From Candidatus Omnitrophota bacterium (GTDB taxonomy: Bacteria; Omnitrophota; Gorgyraeia; 2-02-FULL-51-18): a stretch of 64,000 nt of DNA. Of the stretch, positions 27,194 to 39,100 are shown in pieces (positions within the stretch are counted from its first letter, which is position 1; every line of letters starts with the position of its first letter). The notes below the pieces were generated by a model. It saw only the letters and a list, made by a program, of their open reading frames with translations, was not told where the DNA came from and did no database searches. A program made the position numbers and the translations under genes. The DNA is taken from contig JAJVIE010000013.1 of the NCBI GenBank assembly GCA_022072175.1, positions 92,030-156,029 of the forward strand, written 5' to 3'.

Positions 27194-30100
27194 TTACCTT
27201 TGATCAATCACAGTCATGATTGATTTATCAGTATCTCTCAAAACATATTCTATGGATCGCGATCCATGACCATCAACTAGCTTTCCAGTAACTTTCGTAG
27301 CGTCTAAACTTACTCCTTCGATCTTTAGCATACGCGGTGCAAAATCCTGAATAGTGGCATGCGCAACCATTTCTTCGATACTATTAAGTTGAGATTGGGT
27401 AATCAAGCCATTTTCAAAACTTTTTCGAGCGCCTCCCATAATACCGATTTTAGTTTGTATGATGCGTGCTGCATTCATATTACCGGAATTGAGGGCTTCA
27501 ACATATTCATTAAATATTGCAGTAGGATTTGATGTTAATGGATTAGTCATAGTTGGATTTATATGTTCAGCCGCATACAGATAGTTTTTACCACCATAGA
27601 ATTGATCTCCTATGTCTAATGCAAGTTTTGATTGGGCTGAATATAGTGTCTTAGCTGATAAGTTGAAATTCGGATCGTATATTGCCGGCAGCTGGTTTGC
27701 GGGAATTGCCTTAAATCCTGCCAAACGGACCGCTGATTCGTCAACAAATTGACTTACTCCCATCGATCCGATTCGCACGGAACCGACTTCCCCAAGTAGC
27801 TCGTTGAATCCAAGTATAGTGCTTGTAAACGACCTTATTCCCGAAGCAAAACTGGGAGCGAATTGTGCTGCCTCAACAGCCCTAAGAACGCTAAAAGCTG
27901 TACCTCCGGCGCTCAGAATTCCAATGCCGAGTTTTCCAGCACGCTCTAGGTTGGTAAGATCTTCTCCGGTAACAGTGTCAAATCCTGTCACAGCCTCAGC
28001 GATCGGTGTATATCCAATGAAATCGCCCACCGTGAAATATGTCGCCATACCCACAGCCGACCAGTCTTCATAGCCAGCGTTCTTAAATAAGTTGTAGCGT
28101 CCGATCAGAGCTTGTTCTGTAGCATCTGCCTGCACTTGGCCTAGTTTGCTGGCCAGAACCATGGCCGGATTCGACGCAAAAGTCACACCTTCAACGATTC
28201 CTGGGAATGCTTGGCCTGCTTTTGCAAATATCCTGTCTACGGCCATACCACGAGTCATCGTCGTCTTGTATGATCCGTTTTGCTGTCTCTCGATCTCGAA
28301 TGAGGGCATCTCTCTTAACTCATCAGGCATAAGCAGATCGAAATCATCGATAGCACTTGTACTTGAGTAGTGAGTTAGTTCTCCTTCATTCATTTCAAAC
28401 GAAACACTGCCGTTTCGATATGAATTCACAGCAAAGTTACTTAGCGAGCCCGATCCGTCGTACACAATATGGCTCCGGCCTGTAGCAGCGACGATTTCAA
28501 ACGTCACCCCACCATCAACATCATAAACTCGTATGTCCGTCGTGTTCCCACCAGATACGTCGTAACGAACAGTGTGTGTTTCATCCAGTTTTCCGAACAT
28601 ATATCCATCTATGAGACCGAAATTCCCATACGCATCGACGCCAAAGATCCCTCTCTGGGTTCGGCTCCCGATCTTAAGCTCATTGATATTGAGCTTCCCC
28701 TCATCGAGATCAACCCAACTACCATCCGATAACTGGATCCGGTTATTAATCGTGCCGTCTTTTATCACTACAGTGGTTTTGTTATTCTCGATCTGGTCTT
28801 GAATGTATGCTTGTATGCTGCTGAAGGACCGCAGGATCGAAGAGATCGAGTCCTCGTTGAAGATCTGTGCAGCGGAGCCCTCGATCGCCTGAGCCAACCC
28901 TCTCTCTAGGACGATATCCGAGAAGCTCAAGACCCTCTGTAGATACTGTGTCTGGCTCAAAGGATCGTTACCGGATACACCAAGCCGCGTGACGTTGAGG
29001 ACGGAATCCTTGAAACCGCTGAAGATCCCACCAAAGATATTCTCGCTACCCAGTGCTCCCGCTATCGCTCCAGTGATAGCCCGAGTAGTTAGGGCTCCCA
29101 GAAGCGGGCTCAAATCGGCCCTTTGGGTGATGTATTCGACACCCAACGACACTGCGCCCCTTAGTAGCCCATCATTCACAGCCTCAATGATGTTGAGCCC
29201 CACATCGGTCCCGCCCCGCAGGCCGGCTCCCAACGCCCCCGACACCGGTGCTCCGATGAGACCGGACACCCTCGGATCCAACCCAGCCATGGCGCCGAGC
29301 TTCTGCACGCCGTAGAAGGACAAGTTGGTCGCTAGCTTCTGCGCGATCTGGACCATCTCCCCTGCGAGGTTGCCGGAGAGGATGCCGCCGGTGAACTGCC
29401 CCGCCGCCAGAGAGAGCGCCGACGCCAGGGACGAGTCGAGGCCCGCCGACACCGCCAGGGTCTGCACGCTCTCGAGCGCCAGCCCCTTGAGACCCCCCGC
29501 CACCCAAGCCCCTACGGAGAAAGCCTCCGCGCTCAGCGCGTTGAGGAACCCTCCCGTCGTAAAGGCCGACAGGAGCCCCGTGATCACCGGCGATACACCC
29601 AGCGCGTCCAAGCCCTTGGAGACGGCGAAGTTCAGCCCCACCGCCACGGCGGTCTTGAACACCGACCCTCCGAAGAGCGTCCCCGACAGCGACCCGAACA
29701 GCTGTGACCCCGCAAGACCCCCGAGCACCTTGCCCAGACCCGAGAAAAGCGACGCCACCCCCCAGTGGATCCCCTGGAACACCTGCGTGAAAGCCCCCGA
29801 CAGGTGCTGTCCGAGACCCGACAGGAACCCTCCGACCGACTGCAGGGCCCCGGCGACCATCTGGCCGATCGTCGAGAGCATCGCGCCGATCTGCGTGACG
29901 ATGGCCGCGATGGCCCCTCCGATACTGGAGAAGAACCCCGCGATCATCGGGATGAGGAACGCGAAGAAGGACCCTCTCACCTCTTTCATCCGCTCGAGCG
30001 ACAGTTCTTTGCTGACGCGCGCCTCCACACCGAGCGTGGCTTCCTGGGACGAGAGCGTGTCGCCCTCCCAGACCTTGAGCCAGTCGGATTGAGTGGCCGT

Positions 30101-33100
30101 GACGGTCTGGTTGGACTTGTCGGCTCCGGCGCCCATGTCGATATAGGTGATCGTGCCGGCGGTCTCGTCGATGCCCGTGATGACGACATAGTGCACGCCG
30201 TTGATGTGCGCGATGATACGCGCGGAGGGATCGGTCCGGTAGGCGTCCACCAGGTCCTGCCAGTCGAGACGCAGGGCCAGCGACCCAAGACCGTAGAGCG
30301 AGCCGACCTTGCGCAGGGCATGCACGGACAAGAGCAGGTCGCCGTCCTTGTCCATCGGGGTGATGACACCCGAAAGCACATCGACGAGAATGGTCTTCAC
30401 CGCGATATCCTCGCGGGCGTAGGAAATACCCTTCTGGTCGAGCAGGGCCTCCAGCGACAGGAAGGCCGACTGCCCGAAATGCAGCGACTGCGCATCCAGC
30501 CACTCCAGGATGGCGGCCGCATCGGTGGTGGTGAGCGGGATGATCTCGTCCGTACCCAGCCCCAGCGTCGCGGCGTACTGCGCCCGATCAGAGCCGTCCA
30601 TCGCCACGTAGGCCTCGAGCGCCGAGCGCACGCTCGACCTCACCTGCGCCACGTACGCCTGCCTCTGGGCCAGCTCGGGCAAGCTCTCGAGATGTTCGAC
30701 GAGCGCTGTCGTCAATCCCTCATAGATGGGTACACTGACATCGGTGAGCACTTCCGTGACAGAGACGTTCCGGTCCAGAGCGGCATCACCCTTGGCGAGC
30801 ACCGTATGAGCTCTGCCAGACACATCCTGCCAGCCGCCTTGTCCATCGGGCCTCACATAGAGCTCTCCGCTCAGCGTGTCATCACCATAGCGCTCGGACG
30901 GAGTGAAATCCGTCGTCCACCGGACGACACCCCTGACCAATCGCGGCGCTTCGATGCGTCCGTTGAAATACCCGTCTCCGGACCAGGCGTTACGCCCGAT
31001 CCAGAGGGCGCCTGACGACAACGCCACGCTCGCGGAGCTCTGCCGCGCGCCCAATGATCTCCCGTCGACATAGACCACCCAGTCCTGACCGGACCGTGTT
31101 AGCGCCACGTGGTACCACCTGTCGACCGCTGGAACCCAAGACCAGCTCAAGTTGGCCTGTATCGTGCCGCCGGAGGTGTGTCTAAAAATGATGTTGTTGC
31201 TGCTATCCCAGTACAGCGCCCACCCGGTACCCGCGGAGCTCTGTCCGATCCATCCGTCGCGGTTGGCCGCGCGCTGATGCATGTTGACCCACAGATCGAT
31301 CGTGAAGTTCGAGCTGCCCAGGTCCCAGTCGGCGTGGTCCGCCACCTCGAGATGATCTCCGGTGCCATCGAGCAGCAGCGATCCGATCGACCGCCACTCT
31401 TGATCGATCCTGTCGCCGACGCGCACACGGGCCGGGCCATCCACGGTCCGAGTCACCTGTACCGTCCGGGACCTGAGGGTACGGGTTTTCTTGACCGCTG
31501 TACCGACGACACTGCCGGTCATGACGACTTGACGTGAGGGGTCGATGACGTCGACCATACCGCCGTTCCCTTCGGACGCCAGGAAGACACGTGTCGAGTC
31601 GGGCTGTGACAGATAGTCGACCGGCGCTGAGAATGCCCCCGACCACAACGCGGACCGGCTCAGCCGGACCGCTTCGATATGTCCTTTGAAATACTCGCTC
31701 CCGTTCCCTTTCTGACCGACGTAAAGCCTGCCATCGAGGTCCTCGAAAGAGACTCCCGTATAGTCAGCGCTCCCGATCAACGATCCGTCCGCATAGAACC
31801 ACAGCTGGACGCCCTCACGAACGACGGCCAGGTGATGCCAGACGCCTGTCTGAGGGGTCCAGTAGAATTCGACGTTCTTCGATCCGAGATCGTCCGACTT
31901 TTGGAACTGCAACACGCCTCCGTTGCCATAGTAGAACGACCACCAGTTGGAGGAGTTCTCGTACTGGGACACGAGTTGTTGGCGGGGTTGGGGAGCTTGG
32001 TCCCAGCGCGCCCACAGATCGATCGTGAAATCCCCGTTACCCCACGCCCAGTCGGAGGAGTCGCTCATGGACAGATCGTCCCCGGAACCGTCCATGTACA
32101 CGGACCCCGTGTCCTCAAAGCTCTGACGGACCTCCTCGCCCAGGACCTCCGTCATGAGCTCGTATTCCACACGTCCGGCCCAAGCGTCGTACTCGGCGCT
32201 CGAGGGGTCGCGGCCGAGGATGCGGCGGTAGTGGTCGTAGATGACAGGCGAAACTTCCTGACGCACGATCTGGCGCTGGAGTTCCTGCTCCTGCAGGGCC
32301 AGTTGAGCGGCCGCTTCTTGAGCGTCGGCTTCGATGGACGCGGCCAGAGCGGCGACCTCGGCGTGCAGGGAAGCGTAGGCCTGCGACTCCTGAGCGAGCA
32401 CCGTACCGCGCTGTGCTTCGACCTGCGCGATCGCCTCACGGATCTGGTCCAGCGACTGGGACTTGGCCTTCTTGGCGGCCTTGCCGCGCACGTCCTGTCC
32501 CTCGAGCGCGTCGAGCTGACCCCGGAGGTCGGCCAGGTACGGGTCGATCTGCGCCAAGGCCTGCTGGGATTGTTCACGGATGCTCTGCACCGCGAGGTTC
32601 TTGGACTGGGCCAGGGCCAGGAGGCTCTGCTGTTCCTGCTCCCGGATGCTCAGCGAGGCTTGACGCATCCGCTCGGGCAGGGACTCGCGGGCTTGGCGCA
32701 GGTACACGCGCTCCAGATGCCCCGAGGCGTCGTAGCGGTACTCCACGAGCACCGCTCCCTTGTCATCGAGCACCAGCGTCGGACGGTCGTCCTCGTAGAG
32801 CGTGACGCTCCCGTCGGCCTTGGTCTGGCTCTCCAGCACACCGTCCGTCGAATATTCCTGACGCACGACCTGTCCGGCGTCGAGCACCGAGCCGAGCGCC
32901 GTGGCGTACCAGGCGTCCAACTGCGGGTGCTCGACAAGCAGCTTGTCGAGACTCGCCCGCGGCTCGAGCGTCGCGCGGTACCGCGCAGCATCCTGTAGGA
33001 AAGCCGTATGCGCGGCCCCTTGTGTCTGGAGCGATGAGGCCGTCAGCTCTCCCGATCCCGAGAACACGAAGTGCCCGTTGGCGGAAGAGTACACCTCGGA

Positions 33101-36100
33101 CCCCGGCACCTCGAGGCGGTACTCGTGCAGGAGCAGTCGTGTCTGAGCGTCCGGAGCGTGCGCCGTTTGAGCGGGAGCGAAATCCGCCGAGCCATAGCGC
33201 GCCACCGAGCTCAAGCGCAGTTCATCGATAGCCCCGTCCAGGTAGTAGTTCGCGTCACCGGTTCGGCCGATATAGGTGGTGTTGGACCCGGGCGACAGCG
33301 ACGAAGCGGGGTTGCCGTAGACGGTCGCCGCGCTCAAGCGCCGGCCGTTGAAGTAGAACACCATCGTCCCGCCCTGACGCTGGACCGCCACGTGCATCCA
33401 CTCCCCGGCCGCGACCGGTGAGGTGATCGCCTGGCTCAGCGCGTAGAACCCCGCTCCCGACACGCCGATCCTCTTGGTCGAGGTCTCGAAGTCCAGCATC
33501 ACCGTCAGCCCGCCGGTGAGGTTGGACCAAGAACCCTGCGAGAAGAGCGTCATTTTCTTGGTACTGCTGTTGGGCTTGACCCAGCCTTCGAGGGTGAAGT
33601 CCGACGTACCCAACGTCAGAGCGCTCGAGGCCGACAGCGACAGTGCGTCCCCCTGACCGTCGAGCGCAAGACCCCTCTGGCCATAGCGCGAAGCGCTCGC
33701 CGACAGCGCCGCGTCCCCCAAGAGCGTGTGCGTGAGAGCGGAGGCGCTCTGGTCCTTGTAGTAAGCGATGCCGGAGCTCAGCTCGTACAGGTGGCCGTCC
33801 AGCTGAAATCCTCTCAGGCCCCCCTGGCCGTCATAGCGGTAGGCGCGTCCCCCGGTCTCGTCCCACACGTAGCGCTGACCGCCGGCGTACTCGTACCGCA
33901 GACGGTGTTCGAGCTGGCCCGAGCGGTGCACTTCGTACAGCCGGCCGTAGCGATAGGTCCCCACCAGGTCCTCGGCCAACTGGCGGGTACCGTTCATCCG
34001 CTCCAGGTGCGGAGCGTCGATCATCTCGAGCAGAGCCCCGGAGACGCGCGAGGCCAGACCATAGAGCGCCCGGTCGTGCGAGGGAGCTTCCTCACCGCCG
34101 GTGATGTGGTACTGGTGTACGAGGAGTTTCGTGTGCTCATCGGGCACGGCCGCGCTCGCGGGGGGCGTGTACGCCGCCCCGCCGTATCGCGCAAGACCCC
34201 GCGTCAGACGGAACTCGTCCAGCACACCCTTGTACGCGTAGGTACTGCCCGTGGCCTGCCGGCCGATGTAGGCATCGAGCGCGGCATCGGGGATGGAGGC
34301 CGCGCCACTGCCCGAGCCGACATTACCGGCGTAGCGTACACCGTCGAGGTAGAACCACCACACGCCGGACTTGCGCTCCACGGCCACGTGGTGCCAGGTG
34401 TTGAGCGTGAGGGTCGGGAACGTCGCGCTCGTGACGTACAACCCCGAAGAAGTGACACCCATGCGCTGACCGTTATCGAGGTCCAGCGCCCACGTCAGCC
34501 CGCCGGTGAGGTTGGACCACGAACCCTGCGAGAACAGCACCTGCTTGGTGTTGTTGGACGCGGGCTTGATCCAGGCATCCAGCGTCAGGTCGCCGGTGCC
34601 CAGAGCCCAGTCCGAGGAGTCGCTCAGCTTGATGTGGCCCGTGGACCCGTCGAAAACGATCCCCTTGCCGCCATAGACGCTCTGGTCCTCGGTGGCGCGG
34701 AGGTTGCCGTAGAACCCGAGCGCGTGATGCGTATCCGCGTGGTCGCGGAAGTACACGATCTCCTGCGTCTGTCCGTTCGGGTCGACCGTCATGCGCCCTT
34801 CGGCGGACTGGAAGTAATACAACCCCGGCGTCGACTCGGTGTACGTGTGCGCCAACAGCCGCGTGCCCGTCACCGCCTGTGACGTCGTCGTCGGAGGGGT
34901 GTAGGCCTGCGTGTAGAGCGCCTGGCCGGAGACCACGCGCACCTCGCTCAGGCCTCCCCGGTAGTCGTACGGATAGGTCGTGTTGTGATTGCGCCCCAGA
35001 CGCAGGGCCCGGGAAGAAGTGATCGAGCCGGTGTACGTCGCCGAGCCCTTGAGCTGGCCGTTGACGAACAGCCGGAGCGTATTGCCCTGACGGGTCAGCG
35101 CCAGATGCGCCCACTGGCCCGAGGTGAGCCCGGATGCGGAGCTGATGTTCCAACCCCAGGCGCTGCCGTTATGCATGCCGACGGTCTGGATAGTGGTCCC
35201 GTCCAGCCGTAGGGCCCAGCCGTCCCCGCCGCCGGGGATGTCCGCGGTGCCGATCAGGTGCTGCTTGCCGCTCAGTGTATCCGGCCGTGCCCACAGGTCG
35301 ACCGTGAAATCCCCTGACCCGAGGTCCCAGTCGGCGTGATCAGCGATCTCCACGTAGTCGCCGCTGCCGTCGTACTCGATCGCGTGCAGTCCGAAGAGCG
35401 GCTGTGTGCCGCGCGACTCGGCGTTGCCGTAGTACTGGAGCGCGTGCTGGGAGGCGGACTGATCGCCGTACTGCACCAGCCCCTCCGTCCGTTCGAAATA
35501 CTCCTCGCCCAGATAGTAACCGTCCAGACGTCCTTCGAGATCATAGCGGTAGCGCACGCCGTCGCGCGTGATCTCGAGCCCGTGCACCTGGTCGAGCCCG
35601 GTGCCTGAGGACAAGAGGAGCGCCGTCGCGGCGTCCGCTGTCAGCCGCTCCGAGGGCGTCCCGAAATCCTGCGTGTAGCGCGCCGTCCCGTGACTGACGC
35701 GGACCTGAGCGACATGGCCGTCGAAGTACTGCTCGTTGCCCTCCGAGTGGTTGCGACCCACGTACAGGTCACGTGACACCTGCACCGGAGCGCTCCACGC
35801 ACGCGAGGCGATCTCCTGCCCGTCGAGGAAGAGCCGCACGGTGCCGCCTTGGCGTGTGAGCGCCACATGGTGCCACGTCCGCGCCGTGACCTCTTCGGTG
35901 GGCGTCAGTGTCGCGCTCAGTCCGCCCACGGCCGCGTAGAGCTGACGGCCCTTGAGCTTGATGCCGTAGCCGTCGGAGCCATTGGACAGGTCCATGGTGC
36001 TCAAGAGCACCTGGTCTCCGTCGGTGTCCTCGGCCTTGAACCACATCTCCACCGCGAAGTCCTGCGTGCCCGGCGACAGTGTCGCCTCCTGCGGCACCCT

Positions 36101-39100
36101 CACATAGCCGGTCGCCCCGTCCAGCCGGATGGAGCCGGCGCCCGAGACGGTCTCGAGAGGCTCGATCCGCGCCTCGCCCACGAGCTGCCAATCCCTGGCG
36201 AACGATGACAGGTCATAGTAGCCGCCCGAGCTGTCACCGCCGACCAGGTACGTGTAGTCGAGCACCGCGCCGGCGGCCGTCACCACGCGGCGGATGCGCT
36301 CACCGTCGTAGTAGACGTGCGTACCGTCCGGATCGATGGTCTCGAGAACGGCGGTTTCGTTGAAGATCCGCTTAGAACCGTCGGCGAGCGTCAGCGTCGC
36401 CCTGTCGATGCGCCGCGCCTCGTCCAGACGGATATCGTCGATCCAGGAGCCGTCCGGCCGGTCCACGCGCGTGATGTCCGCTCCGTCGTAGTGCACGACC
36501 GACCCGTCCTCCAGGTGTTTCTCGAGGAGCTGTTCGCGGGCGATCTCTTCGCCCTCCGAGCCGGGGGCGTAAGTATAGCCCCACACCAGGCCGTCGCGCT
36601 CCAGGCGGGTGAGCTTCTTGCCGGCGTCATAGGTCCGTCGTACGCCCAGCTCATCCACCACGTGCGTGAGCTCCCCGGTGTAGCTGTAGTCGTAGGTGTG
36701 CAGAGTGCGGCCGTAGCGCGTGACGGTCACGCGCGAGACGTTCCCGCCGGGGCCGTAGGCGTACGTGGAGAGCACCGTCGTCTTGCGGTCCAGCGAGCTC
36801 AGGAGCCGCTCGGCCTTGTAGGTCTTCAGCGTATCTTCCTCGGCGTCGGAGATCTCGGTGATCTCCTCACCGCCCTCGAAGCGGTAGGAGTAGGTGAACG
36901 TCACAGCACCGTTCTTCTTGATCTGGCGGATCTTGCCGTACTGGTAGAGCACCTCCAACTCATCGGGGTGCTGTGCGTCGGGCTGGATGAGCGAGTACGT
37001 CGGGCGGTCCTGGGCGTCATAGTGCGTGACGACGTTGCCCTGCGTGATGGTGTACGACACCAGAGCACCGCCGGGGTCATGCTGGTAGGCGAACACGCGG
37101 GGGGCCTCATCGGGGGCCTCGACGCTGACGACACGGTCGTCGAGGTAGCTGATGATCTCTTGATTGTGGCGCACGGCCTTGCGGAGGTTCATCTGCGTGT
37201 CGTACTCGTACCGCACGATCGTATCCACCGACGGCACGATGTCCTCATCGAGCGTCGCCTCGATGCGGTCGGCCAGCGTGTGATCGAGGTGGTAGGTGAG
37301 CTTCCCGGGCGTGATGAGCGTGACGGGCTTCAAGTCCTCATAGTAGACCTTCGTCTGGTCGGGCTCTCTGGCGATCTTGAGGAGTCCCTCTTCGTAGAAC
37401 CGCACCGATCCATCGGGTAGGACGATCTCACCGCCGGTGAGGTTGCCCTGAGCGTCGAACACCGGGTCGTAGATCTCGGTGCCGTCTTCTTTTTCGAGGT
37501 AGTGGATGACCGTACCGCCGTCCTTGTAGTGGATGGTGAGACCGTCCACCTTGAGCGACCCGATCCGTCCGTCCCCGGCGTAGGTGACCTCGAGCGCGTC
37601 GGTGGTGATCCGGGACTGCGTGATGTTGTAGACGGAGCTCTGCGCGAAGGCGAAAGCCGTCCTCTGGCCCTGTGGATCGTACGCTTCCTTGAGGAGGCCG
37701 CCGTCGAACACCAACCGCGAGCCGTCCGCCAGGCGCGTCTCGAGGACGGACCCATCGGCCGCGTACAGGACCTCGCTCGGAAAATCGCTCGAGACATCCA
37801 GGATGGAAAGACGCTGCGACTCCGCATCACCGAGACCCGAAGGGATGTAGGCGGCGTCGGAGGTGATGACGAACTTGTCGAGCTTGAAACCGTCCTCCCG
37901 CATCCAGAAGTTGACCGTATGCTCACCCGCGGTGGCAATGTTGAGCGTCATGTAGCCGCTGACGTTGGTGCGAGTGCGCGTCCAGGAAGCCGTGTTGTAG
38001 GCAAAACCGTTCACTTTGGTGAACATCGCCGACCCGTTGAGTCCGGCATGGACGGAATCCTGTCCGCTGTTACTGGCATAACCGCGCACCCAGAGATAGT
38101 AGGTTCCCGGAGCATCGAAACGTACTTTATAATCGACCCGCGGGGTAGCAGTGGAGATATTGCTATCATAGCTATTCCCGAGGTCGGGTCCGGCCGTCAG
38201 GTATCCGTCCCCCGAGTACCAGGTCCCGGCGGTGCCTTGGGTCCACGTGTGCGTCGCCGTCGCGGTGATCGCGCTGTAACCGCTCGATTCGGCCGTCACT
38301 CGGCCGTCGACGAACGTGTACGCCGCATCCGGGTCCAGGCTCCCGGCGGCACGGACGCGCACCGTGCCGTCCGAAAGGGTTTCACTGACGTAGCGGTGCT
38401 CGATGCCGCCCACCGTGACCGTCGACAGATGTCCGTTCACGAACCGCGTGACGGTACCGGTCGCGCTGTCGGTAAGCATACGCAGGATACCGTCAGCGCC
38501 GTAGAGAGCTTGCTTGGTGCCCGTGGTGACGGTGGTGAGCTCCCCACCCTGCCCGTCATCACTATAGGCGTACGTCGAGATCACACCCTCCGGAGAGAGG
38601 ACCTTGGAGATCTTGCCGGTACCGGCGGTGTACTCGACGGATGTGCCGTTGGGCAGACGGTATCCGACCACTTCCCCGCCCTGCAAGATCTGCACGGAGC
38701 CGTCCGCCAAGCTGAGGTCCGCTCCGGTGATGCGGCCCTGACCATCGAGTGTGATGTTCTTGAGACGGGTCCCGTCGGGGCGCTCGACCTCCTTGAGCGT
38801 CTGACCGACATAGTTGAGGATGTCGCCGTTGCGCGTGGTGAGCTTGAAGCTCATGAGCTCTTGCAAGGCCTGCTGTTGGTCGATCTCGGCCTGCTGGGCG
38901 GCCTGGGTCTCCTCGAGACGGCGCGGCGACACCGCGGACCGGCGAAGTTCGTCCTCCTCGAACGACGCCTTGGCTTCCAGGAGCATTTGGCGCACATCGA
39001 GCGCCCAGACGAGCTGAGAGTACGAGAACGTGAAGATCAGCACTAGAGACACCGGCTTTATCAAAAGTTTTTTTATCCGGTATTCCAAAATCGAACGGCC

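Noticed and set aside
29765-37420. Several 250-440 codon plus-strand frames opposite the giant gene
   Set aside because: They are high-GC antisense shadows rich in Arg, Gly, Val and Leu, without domains or ribosome sites.
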